From: Zonotrichia leucophrys gambelii
Lineage: Eukaryota; Chordata; Aves; Passeriformes; Passerellidae
DNA length: 64,000 bases
Direction: 5' to 3'
NCBI RefSeq assembly: GCF_028769735.1
Contig: NC_088172.1
Location: forward strand, 93,696,951 to 93,760,950
In this document: positions 44,661 through 56,011 of the stretch, in pieces
Layout: the number at the start of each line of letters is the position of its first letter
Numbering within the stretch: position 1 is the first letter of the stretch
The notes under the pieces: generated by a model
Databases searched by the model: none
Seen by the model: only the letters and a program-made list of their open reading frames with translations
Told to the model about the DNA's origin: nothing
Translations under genes and position numbers: made by a program

Positions 44661-45996
44661 TGTCGTGGTTTGAGAGGAAGTAAGTTTTCTGAGATGCTGT
44701 GGTCAAACCAATGGGTGTTCAGATTTGAATATTGGCACCTGGTGTGGCCACTGAGGATATGGATACGCCTCTGAGAACACAGGGGTTAAAAGCAGAGCAC
44801 TCCCGGGGGAAGCTCTCTTGGGTTCTGGTGGGGAAAGAGTTCGGACCTTCCCCCGGCCCAGCTGCTGCTGCTGGGCGCAGGAGGGGAAGCCATGCGGCCG
44901 GGTGAGGTAGGCCAGGCCTTGGACAGAGATGAGAGATGAAGAGGCCCTTGAGGATGGAAGGGTGGAGAAGCGCCAAGAGGCATCGGGCAGCCACCCCCCC
45001 CACCCCTCCAGGGGAGAGAGAGAGAGAGAACACCAGCCTGTGCGGGTGCCACCTTGAAATTTGATAGCGTGGCCGGGAGAAGGAGAACGGGGATGCAGCG
45101 AGAAGGTGCCGGCAGGGCAGTGGGAGCCCTGAGCAGGCAGAGCCTGAGATTTTAACCCCTTTCTCAAATAATGGAAACCTTACAAACACTGATCCTCCCG
45201 GATCTGAATGAGAAGAGGGATAGAGGTGAAATGGAGGAGGAAATGGGCAAGTGTGATGAAAGTTCATGCAAGTGAAAGATGTCGGAAGAGTGGAGAAGAA
45301 TCTTAGGTGGGAAGAGACGATGGAGTGGCCTTAGCTGGACTTTTCTTGTATAGCCATGGACAGAACCATGTTTCCAGTGACACAGAAATTGCATCCAGGG
45401 GGACACAATGGCTCAGAGCCAAGAGAGTTCAGTGTTGAGACCCCTCGGCCCGAGGGGGTGAAATTTGGGGGGGACAGGTATCCCAAAGGTGAGAGACTGT
45501 GCTCTTTTTGCAATGGGACAAAGCATCCTTAAAAGGAAAACTCTAGAAGTAGCTCTGGTCCATGTGCAGTGGTGAGAGCACTGGGCATGGAAGGAAGAGG
45601 TCACGATGGCAGATGTTCTCTGGGCAGTGCCAGCAGTGACATGGAAACACACGAGGTTTCAACTGTGTTTCCTGGGGAAGCCTATGGTACAAGAGGGACT
45701 CCTCTCCTCTTGATGAACTGAGAATTGATTACCTAAAGGGTGGTGATGGACTGAGAGTTGGTGATCTTAGGGATGGATGTAGTGGAAATTTGGTGGGCGA
45801 GGAGGAAATGTTTTTGGAAGGTTTTCATTTTTCCTGTGTGTTTCTTTTTATATATAGTTGTAAATAGTTAATAAATTTTTCTTTAATTCTAAGTGGGGGT
45901 CTGGTTTGCTTATTCCTGATGACATCTCACAGCAGACACCAGGGCGAGTGTATTTTCATGGGGGCACAGGCATTGCGCCAGCGTCAAACCATGACA
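44661..45996 (+). mobile_element. Solo LTR of an endogenous retrovirus (1336 nt)
   Basis: Starts TGTCGTGGTTTGA and ends TCAAACCATGACA, giving complementary termini and TG...CA ends. An AATAAA signal lies near 45870 toward the 3' end. Flanks aggtc and atgtc are a possible 5-base target duplication with one mismatch. No viral coding sequence is present. Confidence 0.75.
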
Positions 45997-46870
45997 ATGT
46001 CCCAAATTATTTTCATGCAAGCATGCAGTAAAGAACTAATCCTGCTCTCCTAAGGAAGCTTTGGCTTTGGAATTACACTCTTCCCATTCATCTTTTGACA
46101 CAGACACTCCAGATTTGCCCCCACATCCCTGCAAGGCTGGCAGTCACTGTTTCCCATTTACTGTTCTTCCCTAGAGGCAGTACAGGGGCTGCTTTGAAAC
46201 TAAAAGCCCTGAGATGTGGATATTTTGAAGGAGCATGAAATGCTATTCAAGTGTTCCCATTGGTAATATCCAGGTCTGCACTCCCCAGAGCTCTGAAGCA
46301 GCAGCAGGAGGACCATGCATCATTGCTGTTTGTGGATGTTCATGTTTCTGGTGGGCAAGAGCAATGGCTTTGAGGAGGGACAAGAATTCCCCTCTTCCAA
46401 CAGTGGCTGAGAAAGGAGATGTGAAGTTTCACTGCCTTTTCTAGGATATTTTTGAAAGATCTAAGAGAATATTGTGACATGGAGCAGGTCCCTAATTTTG
46501 TCTCCAGAGAGATCCCCAAAGGACACATTCAATCTCCTGCTGATGGCAGCCCCATAAGCTCATGGACCAGTTTTCCCTGAAACATGCCACCCTGCCTGGG
46601 CTTTACTAGGCCAGGACTAGACGCATAGCTAAGCCAACACACGCAGCCACGTGACATAGAGTTTTTCCATCAGAAAACCTAATTAACACATTCACATGCA
46701 GTTTATTCTGTAACATCAGAAGCTGGCAACCATGAGGACTTTGCTGGCAAAAGGTTACCGTATGCACTGGGACCAGAAGTGGTTCTCCTTAAGGCAAAGC
46801 AAATTGAAATGTGAAGGTTAAAAGCTTCAAATGACTATGAAAGAAAACTGCAAAATAATTTATGGATAGG

Positions 46871-47457
46871 TGTTCTGATTTAAAAGCAAAACCAGCGAGA
46901 GACTCCAAGTCAGAAATACAATTTATTAGGAAAAGGGAAAAAAAACCCACAAAAACCAAACCAAAAAAAAAAAAAAAAAAAACCCACCCAAATACATGCA
47001 ATAATACAAAAGAAAAACCACTGACAGAGCAGAATACAAAGTCTGGGTGTTGGTAGCAGTCCAGTTGGATTGGTGGATGCACTCCTGGAGTGGCACATGT
47101 GATCCTGTAGAAGGGTATAGTCTTCCTCTGAAGTTCCAGTGGAAAAGGTGGCCATTCCTCTGGGAATCCAGTAGAAAGGCTGCTTGTTCTGTCCCCAACT
47201 CCAGATTATATCCAGGTGGGGATGCTTAGTTCCTCCCCTCTGGGCACAGCATCTCACAATGGGCTCTTATCATTCCATGAGTCATGGGGTGGGTCCATGA
47301 GACAGAAAGGGCTCCCAGAGGGAATTATCTCTGAGTCATGGGGAAAGGCATTGGTGGGCCCATTAACAGGAGATAAGGAAAAGAACAATGCCCCTCCTGG
47401 TTTCAACAGCTCTTGAAGATGGAAATAGAATACATCTTTATATTGTAACCAAGGACA
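46871..47457 (-). mobile_element. Solo LTR, ERVL-like (587 nt)
   Basis: Flanked by a perfect 5-base target duplication ATAGG (46866-46870 and 47458-47462). On the minus strand it starts TGTCCTTGG and ends CAGAACA, with AATAAA near its 3' end. A 5-base duplication suggests an ERVL-type element. It contains the poly-A/poly-C tract near 46930-46985. Confidence 0.8.
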
Positions 47458-48299
47458 ATAGGGAGCATTGTCAATGATCATGCAGCTAACCAAGAGCTGG
47501 AGCTGAATCCAGAATTGCTTGCTCCAGCTATGCAGGAATTCATTACACTGGCAAGCACTGGCCAAGGGAACAAATGATCTCTCATCTCTGGGCTGAATGG
47601 CATCCAGACTGCAGTTTAGATTTGAAGAACCCTTGTCACTTGTTATTGGCCTCACAGTCCACTCATCCTTCTGCAAACAACTTGCAAACAACACAGCTGG
47701 ACTGCTGTCTTGGGTAAATGTACATACAGATGGCTTTTCCAAAGCAGTGCACCATTTCCTAGTGAAATACACAACCTCTTCTTACCCATGAAATTGTGAC
47801 TGAAGACACCTGTGAGCCAGATCTGTGTGAGATTGGAAAGGAGCAAAGCTTTGCCATTTGGGCACACTTCTCCTTGTTTCTTTGCTCAGGCCTTTGGTGA
47901 GCATAGAACACATCCAGCTAGAAAACTTTTGACTAGACAGGATCCTTTGGATCCATTGTCCCCCAAACATGTGAACAGGTGGCCCTGTTGTAATGCCAAG
48001 TAAAAAAGAGCAGCACAAATGACCCAAAGAAAACATGGCAAAAGAGGAAGAGGAGATGCGCAGTGAGGAAAGGACGTGGTGAGACACTGGCACATTTAGT
48101 GAGCTGCATTCCCAGGATCTCTAGGCTAGCAGGTCCGGGTCTCAAATTGTCTGCTTGATTTATTTAAATTTATTTTATTAATTTTTTTAATCAAGATAAA
48201 ATTGAAAATATATCATCAAAATTTAAAAGATACAATCAAAACACATTTATTCAAAACTACATCTAAATATCAGAACATATGTGCATCTGCAACTTTAAA

Positions 48300-48457
48300 G
48301 CCTAACACATAAATTCTCTTCTTCAAACACTCTTCAGGCAGGTGGCAGATTCTTCCTAAACTTGGAGGAAAGAGAGCTCTTCTGGATGGGATCAAGGACT
48401 TTTGTGGGTCAGAAGTGTCCAGAGAAAACTTCTTGGTAAGAGTGTAGCCACTCAGAT
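48300..48457 (-). pseudogene. Decayed cassette A exon (A'') in 5' duplicate
   Basis: After a good acceptor (ttctgcag) the frame gives LSGYTLTKKFSLDTSDPQKS, clearly an A exon. The SKPLPPI core is altered and the donor is missing. The exon is followed by A/T-rich DNA at an inverted-repeat arm. Confidence 0.6.
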
Positions 48458-48517
48458 CTGCAGAATGGAGACACAAAGATTAACAGAGGCCAAGATGCAA
48501 ACCTAAAGCATCTTGAG

Positions 48518-49293
48518 TGTGATAAATATGTTACAGTGTTGGCTTTCATTATAGTAGGAGTCCTAGTAAAATATCTGTATTCTATATTCAATATCTGTAT
48601 ATGGGCTTTGCCCTGATAAGCCCTGGTTGTTTTCGATGGGCTGCAGGTATAGCTAGTGAAGATAACTGGGATAAAAGAGGCTGGGCGTGGCCAGTCAGGG
48701 AGAGCCTGGAAGGAGCCCTGAGTAAGAAGCAGCAACAAGCAGAAGAAGTCTGTGCTGTGAAGAACTGCCCCCAAGAAATATCGCTGAGAAGGTACAAGAC
48801 TTTAGAAATATGATTGTGACAGTATGGGACTTTAGAAATATGAAATATAACAGCAAGATAACAACATTTCACAAACTTGGAGTGAACACTATGTGTTTTA
48901 TAACATTGACTTTTGTCAGCGTTAAAGCTTTGAGTTCTTTTAATATGAATGTTGTGCTGTGATGATAACATTTAACCAATGAAAGAATCGAGGCCCACTG
49001 ATTGTATCAAAAAGCACCAGATACCACAATGAGGATGACCACACGTACTCTGAAGGGGAGGGATGGAGGAGGAACCATGTTAAAGTATTTGAATATGAAT
49101 TACCATTTATGAATATGTATTTGTCTGTTGCAATACCCAGGGTATATTAGGAGTGTTGCTGTGTTGATTGGTGCATTTGTGACTGCAGATAAGCATCCAG
49201 CACAGTTCCTTTTGCTTTACTGACATTGTCCCCTATTGTCTCCTATTAGATTCCCTTCAAATTTTAACTGAGGTGTGGGCTTCATTTATCACA
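48518..49293. mobile_element. LTR-like insertion in decayed copy (776 nt)
   Basis: Termini TGTGATAAAT and ATTTATCACA are inverted repeats with TG...CA ends. Comparison with the paralogous units shows this segment is an insertion between aaagcatc and ccatatttcatgg. The short flanking repeat is tgag/tgaa. No coding sequence. Confidence 0.75.
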
Positions 49294-49698
49294 TGAAGGC
49301 CCATATTTCATGGGACAGACTTCCTGGAAACTTCTAAACAGCTGCACAGGGAAGTACACACGCTCCTGCTGGCAGACACTTGAGGCAGGCCAGGGCAAAA
49401 CCCTGAGCCACTTCCCCAGAGCTGCCACAGGCACAGCCTGGCCTCTGGGCTGCCCTGGGACAGCAGGGAGCCCAGAGCCCTGTGCTCTCCAGCAATGGCT
49501 CAGCTGCACATGCACCCTGCTGCTCCTCTCCCTGCCCCACAGCTCAGCAGCCCTACAGCTCCAGGGGCACTGGCAGCAGCACAGCTCCTTGCAGGTGGCA
49601 CATGCAGGGCACAGCTGTTCCCTGCCAATGTGCACAGCCTCTCTGCGCTGCCACAAGAGCCTTCCACCCACCAGAGAGCAGCTCAGATCCAACCTCAC

Positions 49699-49726
49699 CT
49701 CTGTGTGAGGCTGAGCCATGCTCAGT
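49699..49726 (-). pseudogene. Exon D-like fragment in decayed 5' copy
   Basis: A 28-nt candidate exon: acceptor tttttcag, then TEHGSASHR in frame, then a CAGAG/GTGAGG donor in phase 1. Upstream DNA (to about 49870) still resembles the body of exon D but the frame is broken. It is part of the decayed duplicate. Confidence 0.4.
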
Positions 49727-49989
49727 CTGAAAAATGTGTGGCATTTTTCACACTCAGCCTTCACCTTATCCTCCCTGGCAGTGACCCTGGGGCCAGCACT
49801 GCTCTGCAGCCTCTACCAGGGCCCCCTGAGCCGGTCGGGAGCCCAGACTTCCATGGTTCCACACACCATCCTTGCAGTCAGGGAGGGGAGGGAGGGTCCT
49901 TGGGAATGGAGGATGCTTAGGAATCCCACCTTTCAATCACCCCATTTAATAGATGAGGCACTCATGGGGCTTTTTAATAAATCAGAAGG

Positions 49990-50296
49990 TGTAGGGGGAT
50001 ACAGTATGGGTAAATGAAGTTGGTATAGAATGGAATCTTATCCCCTAAAGAGTTGCAGCTGAACCAATTACTAAAGATTAGGAGCAGGCCTGATGTTAAC
50101 AGGCCACGCTTGTAGCCAATAAGAACAGTGTTATAAAAGAGTGGATTGGTGGGTGATGGAGTTACTTGGCTACAGCAAGGACGAGTCAGTGCTGGAGGAG
50201 CTGCCTACAAGAAACATCAAGGAGGTATGAAACACTAGCAATATGGAACCCTTGCAATGTAATGGTAATAGAACTGTTGTAATATATCTGACAACA
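49990..50296 (+). mobile_element. Short solo LTR (307 nt)
   Basis: Flanked by a perfect 6-base duplication AGAAGG (49984-49989 and 50297-50302). Starts TGTAGGGG, ends GACAACA, and has TATAAAAG near 50132. The six-base duplication suggests an ERVK-type element. It is absent from the paralogous sites in other units. Confidence 0.8.
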
Positions 50297-50920
50297 AGAA
50301 GGTTGCTTTATTTTATTTCTCATGAAACTAGCATGCATTTAATTCCTCTGGACAGTACTGAGTTAGCAAGTTGGTAGAGAAAGGTGGAAGGCTCCAATGG
50401 TTAGAGGGGACAAAAGATTCCTTCTTGAGGTTGGGCTTTGGTGAATACTCAGTAAAGACCAACACAGCTGTGACTGCTAACTCTGAAAACCACAAAGACC
50501 TCTCTGCAAGCAGGCAGGCCTTATTGATGTTTCCATCGCACCTTAATACCATCCTCAATGTTGGACCCGATCAGCAAGCAGAGGAAGAACAGGAAATTTA
50601 TCTATAGTGAGACCAGACATTGATGGCAGAGAAAGCAACAGGATTTGAATCTCATGACCATGTCCAGTTTGGGGTCAGCTGTGGCCACAGTCCCTGTCCT
50701 GGCAGACAGGAGTCATTTGGCCTCTGTCAAAAAGGAGAAAGCAGTATAAACTAATGAGACAATGTTGTGATGCCATGGGTGTCCTTGCAGGATCATCTGT
50801 AGCTGTCAGGCACCTACTCTGACACAGAGCCACCACTGACCACCATGGACAAGTTTTCCCTGAAATCCGGGGGACTTTCTTTCCATTTACTCCAGCCTTT
50901 TAGTTCCCTTCTATCCTCAC

Positions 50921-50960
50921 CTTTTCCTTCAGTTGTCTTTCCTTTTCTGGTGAAATCCAT
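50921..50960 (-). pseudogene. Upstream copy of first exon (H1)
   Basis: 40 nt with ATG, 13 codons (MDFTRKGKTTEGK) and a phase-1 GTGAGG donor, as in H2. The next downstream A exon (48457) is decayed and followed by inverted DNA, so no intact gene follows. It could still act as an alternative promoter splicing to A1, but that is untested. Confidence 0.4.
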
Positions 50961-53900
50961 CTTCAAACCCGTGCTTCTGCCAGGCAGAAGTGTCAGGGTT
51001 TGAATCTGGGATGGCTCTCGGAGTTGGCAGCGACGGGAGCTCGGTCCCAGCCTCAGAACAAGGCCGGGTGACTCCAATCGCCAGCTCTCGGCACACAGAG
51101 GCAGAGCCAGACGCGTCTGCTGCTGCTGTGTCCAGCACAACCTGCACCAGCCCAGTTCTGGGTTGGGTTTTACTTTTTGGGATTTATTTGTTTGTTTCTC
51201 TTCACAACAAAAAGAGTGCTGGCACATGAACAACAGCACCATGTGTTAGAAGTAAAAAGAGTAAAAAAAGCTTTGCACCCCCATTAGATGTCCCAAGTAC
51301 TCAGGGAGCCTTCACCTGCAGAGAACAAATTGACCATTCAGACGTTCCTCTTTTGCTCTACTTCATTGTTCCAGGGGCTTATTCCCTGCTTGCTTATTGC
51401 ACAGACATAAACATGATCTGCCTCAAAACATTTCTGATCTTGGCCGTTCCTAATAATTCAAAGTTTTCTTAATGGAAATAGCACAGGGGAGGTCATTCTG
51501 AAATACTCTCCAACAGAGCTGTTAGAACTCGGAGAGCTAATCATTCTTTACATGACTTCACAGAGGATAAAACCATGTGGCAGCCAAGCAGTAAAAAAAA
51601 ATACCTTTCTTAAATCAGGATATTTATCTCCTGTAGAACAGTCAAGTCAATAATAAAAGAGTGACAAGCAAGTTTTAATGGTACAGCCCATTTCTAGTCC
51701 AGAATTTATCCAGCAAAAACGTCACCTAAATTACTAAGCAATACTTCTCCCCAGCTACATTCAGTATTCCAGCTGCATATCAGCAATAAAGGAATCATTC
51801 CAAGAGGGCCCATGCCCAGGATTTGGAAGAGCTAAGCCAGAGGGTCTGCTCCCTTTTTCTGCATCTGCAAAATTATTTCTTCAAGTCTCATCTCTCCTAT
51901 CTGACAAAGAGGCTTTGCACTCTGCATCAGATGCCCCCAGTGTTCAGTGGGCTGATATGATCAGTGTATCTGTAGGTGCAAACTGGCCATGCAAAGTTCT
52001 TCTTCATTGTGGCACAGGTTTATTCCTGCTTTCTTTCCTGCAGACACACCTAAACCCAACATTACAATACCTGCCCCAAAACAATTCTCATTTTGACTGT
52101 CCCTGAGAATTCAAACCTATACTCAGAGCATTTCCCTGTCCCCAGGCACCGGCTCCAAGGCTGGGCTCTCACTTGCACAGAATGAAGAACAGTTGCTGCA
52201 CTTGCCAGCGGCTCCGGGGTCTCGCAATCAGCGCTTGGAATGCAGCTTTTGTACCCACTCTGCCCCCTGAGCCCAGCAGCGTTCCTTGGACCCTGCAGCA
52301 CCCCTGCAGGCCAACGTGCTCCAGGCACAGCTGCAGGAGGGAGATTGCAACAAGTCCTGGCTGAAGGAGTCTCCAGGCTGCTGCAGCCCTTCCCCTGCTG
52401 CGGGATCATCCCTCGCTGCCATGGGGGGAGCCATGGGGCTGACGGGCTCTGTGCAGATGAGCGTCTCCTCCACGTGCTGCTGCTGCTGGGCTGATCCAGC
52501 TGCTGCTGCCTTCCCCCACAGCTGGATCAGGAGCCTGCCTGGGAAAATAACACTGCCAGTGCCTGTGCCAGCCACCGATCCCTGCCAGGACCCTTGCACA
52601 CTGGGCATCCTGCCCACCAAACTGCTCCACTCAGGTGATCATAGACAACATCCAAATGATGTGTTTTCCACATTCTGGCAAAATCATGGCCTTACAGTGC
52701 ACATGTTGGAGGCAGACTGCTGTTGGCAGAATGGGGGAAGCCCCAGCAGCTGCTCTGCCCATGGCTGAATGGCCACAGCAGCAGAGGCAAGTCTCCCTCC
52801 GTGCCCACTGCCAGGAATCAGGAATTCTCTAAGAACTAGTTGGGCATCCTAAACCTTTCCTTATATTCTCCCTTTCCGTGTCATCCTCCTCCTCCTCTCC
52901 AACAGCACATTTTACTTTTGTTTATACTTTACCAGAGTCATTGAGATACTTTTTATGGGACAGAGAAGCCATTAGCAAAAGTTATTTAGAGGATGAACCC
53001 AAAACGTGTTTAATTTGTTGGGGTTTTTTTAAAAACAAATAAATCTGTTCCCATAGCACAGAGGGAGGCTGAAAGCAAAACGTCTGTAACTCTGACACTG
53101 CGCAGCATTTAACAGACACAAGTGCTCATCCCACATGGGCAGCTCTTATTCCCCTATGAAACTTGCAGGAATCAGATAGAACACTGAAATACTTAGGAAG
53201 GGAGGCAACAAACACTTCTCACCCCCAGTGCTGGTGGGGTACTAAATCCCTTTGGAAGCAGGAGCATAACAAGAGGCATGAACGTGAACCACCCCGCCTT
53301 ACAGCAGGGTGCATCCAGTACCAACGTGCTTACACCGTCCTCAAAGGCGGATCACGGGCTGTTCCTGTGATGCAAAGAATTTTGTGGAGCTGGTCTGGCA
53401 CCCGCTGGCCACCTCTGGTACTGCTCCTTACCACAGTCAGTTTATCTACTTCTCTAACTGGGAAGGCTTCTGCATGAAACACAGCAAATAAAAACGCCAG
53501 AGGCCCTGCAGTGGTGCCTGGACTACATTAAACACACACCTATAAATGAGACATGGTAATAGCTGGGCAAATAAAACCAAAACTTACACCAATCATCCTA
53601 TTGATTTCTTGGCTGCTTAACTGCAGAGGTTTGCACTGGACTCCTCAAAAATTCTCATCCAACCTCCACTGCTCCAAATGAACAGCTGGTCTGTCCTCTT
53701 CATTCTCTTCACTGCTCCCAAACTACCAGGATTAGATTAGAAGGGAGGACCTCTCCCATGTCCAGTCTCTCTAGACAGACACAGTTTAGTCTTCGACTAG
53801 CCGAGACCTTGGCTTTGCAGATAAAGTTTTCAGGATTACAAAGTGCACAGCATGGTCAGTTAGCAGCTCTCAGGTGAGGGCAGTTTCTGACCAAGGAGCC

Positions 53901-54961
53901 CAATTGTTTGCAGCTGGCACAGCCAGTGTCACACACAGCAGCTGCTTGAGGGCTGAAGACAGGGTGAACTGACTGTCCTAACCCCAAAGCAGGAGACCAG
54001 AACTCACCCCCTGCCACCAGCTGGCTGTCACTGAAACAGATTCACAGGATCTAAATGTCTGTGAGAACCGAGAATGAACAAAATGCTCTTAATATCCCCC
54101 TGCTCCTCCTGCTGCCAGGTTCTCCCCCAGTTTCACTCCTGGAACAGTTTCTGGTGCATAGGAATGATGGACACAGGCTATGCCAACCTTACAGGTAACA
54201 AGGGGCAGTGGTGGCAAGTTCCCAATGCCACCATTCCCCACACCTGAACAGTACAAACAGGATACTCTGCTCTGTCACCCCAACCCAGGGCTTCTGCTTC
54301 AATTTCTGGAAGGGCTGGGATGCAGATACAGGGAGGACCTTGCAGGACTCAAACACAGCTGGCTCCTTGCACTACTCCCCACATCAAAGGCTCAGCAGAC
54401 CAGCACTCACCCCAAGGGAACACCCCTCCATTCCCACCCCTCTTTTGCCCAACCCAAAGCTTGCCTGCACACACTGACAACAGGATTGCCTGAAAAACTG
54501 ACTCATCAGTTCAGCCTCTTCTGGGGGCTTCAGCACAATGTACAAGTGTTGGCACTTATTTTCACAGCACCTCAGAACTGAAAACAAATAAAGCCCAGCT
54601 GTGTACAGTAGTAAGACTGATTCACTGTCAGTTAAAAGACTGTGAAACTTCCACCTGCTGCCCTTCTACCTCCAGCTCTCCAAAGCCAAGAACATTTCTC
54701 CCAGCTTTGTCCATAACACAATGCCCTCACTCCAGACAGCGCTGCAACCCCACCCAGTGCAAGCCAAGCTGTGGACAAATCCATGGATATGACTAAAAGG
54801 GAGGGAGACAAGTCTGTAAAACAGGTGCTTTGCAGAACATCATAACCTTTTAGGCTGCCTTCCTCCTCCACTAGAAATCTGCTTTCTACAAGCAGCATTT
54901 CATCTTTAACCACCACCTGAAGCTACCCAAGGTCTCTCTCAACAAACACCACAGGACAGGT
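50961..54961. other. Intergenic DNA between decayed TOGARAM2 5' copy and WDR43
   Basis: From 51.0 to about 52.8 kb it is a relic of the unit (CpG block copy, unit intron DNA, element F copy). From 52.8 to 54.96 kb I see unique sequence with only chance open frames (longest 133 codons at 54180-54581, no splice or family support). Confidence 0.55.
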
Positions 54962-56011
54962 ATTTGGTAAAAGAGATGTATATTTATTCACTTTACAAAG
55001 AGGGTGGTATTTAGTTGCAACAGCTCCATTTATAGACAAATATATTATTGTACATTATAGTGGTGAATGGCTCAAACCTTTACCTTGTTTTGCTCTTAAA
55101 AACGTGTTTGCACCACTTCAGCTTCCGTTAGCTGAGTAAATAGCTGTCCTTGTTCTGCCACTGAAAGATTAAAAATCCGTAAGAAAGGTATAGCTCTGTG
55201 CTATGTATTCACAAGCATTCACCTTCTCCTTTCCCTGTGCCACTCCCCTCTCCCCACCCAACTCAACTTGGTCTGGCCTCTGGGTTAGCATTAAACTTAT
55301 ATACAGCCTCCATTAAAACAAAATTAGGAGCCAGTGATAGTTCTAATGTCCTTTTAAAGCACAAGAAAAGTCATTGATTTACACATATAAAAGTCTTGAG
55401 TTCAAATTTGTTAAAAAAAAAGGAAAAATCCATTTTTAAGTCAAGTTGGCATTTACATATTGCCAACGTATGGCTAAGCCAATGAAAGGGGGGAAAGAAA
55501 AGAATTTCAGGACAGAATTTAAATATTACAAAAATATCTTTTTTTTTTTCTTTTTTTCAGTTTCCTTTTTTTAAAAAAAAAAAAATCAGAAGGATGCCCA
55601 CTTGCTATTGCTAACTGAAGCATGGAAAGAAGGTACAGACAAGTTGTCTTTGATCCTTGAATATTTGAAACAAATTCAATGTAAAGCTGAACCAAGTTTC
55701 CCACACAAACAGCGGTGGCAGATTTATTTCACTTGAGATACAAATGCATGTCCACATGACAGGCATAATCTGACCAGGAGGTGGAGGAAATGTTTCTCTA
55801 AGTAAGCGCAGGGAAGGAGGGCGAGAGAAGGCTGGCACGGTTAAACATTCTGGATTCAGAAATGCAGTGCCCCACAGGTGCCTCTGCACACAGGCTGTGC
55901 AATGCTCTGCACTCCTGATATGCAAGTACAGCATCTTTCAGCAACAGGATCCAGAATCAAAGAGCTTGGTGGCCCACTTGTTCAAACCGCTAAAATTACT
56001 CTTTCGTGCTG
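54962..56011 (-). other. WDR43: WDR43 3' UTR
   Basis: About 1.05 kb after the stop codon with no coding potential. It contains A/T homopolymer tracts (plus-strand poly-T near 55539 and poly-A near 55573). The end is inferred from the polyadenylation signal at 54983-54988 and a cleavage site about 20 nt beyond it. The exact end is not visible. Confidence 0.65.

Larger units (their letters stand above)
41646..46870. other. Spacer of the inverted repeat
   Basis: Contains the TG microsatellite and the 1.3-kb LTR. The rest (41.7-44.6 and 46.0-46.9 kb) shows only short open frames and no recognisable gene. Confidence 0.5.
116..49705. repeat. Intron repeat block R, eight dispersed copies
   Basis: A GC-rich block of about 350 nt lies upstream (minus strand) of each A exon. 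Copies are near 116-440, 17350-17690, 22440-22780, 26575-26925, 31405-31765, 36395-36755 and 49335-49705, with an inverted copy at 40480-40830. The core is almost identical in all copies, even where the neighbouring A exon has decayed. It is open in several frames on both strands, but those frames are not consistent with splicing, so I read it as non-coding. Confidence 0.75.
47560..49720 (-). repeat. Right arm of large inverted repeat
   Basis: Mate of the left arm at 40450-41645. It is longer because a 776-nt LTR-like element interrupts it at 48518-49293. Confidence 0.75.

Noticed and set aside
44719..45267. 182-codon minus-strand frame
   Set aside because: Entirely inside the solo LTR; explained by the GC-rich LTR sequence and not a retained viral gene.
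54180..54581. 133-codon open frame between TOGARAM2 and WDR43
   Set aside because: No recognisable domain, no conserved motif and no flanking splice or promoter signals; probably chance.
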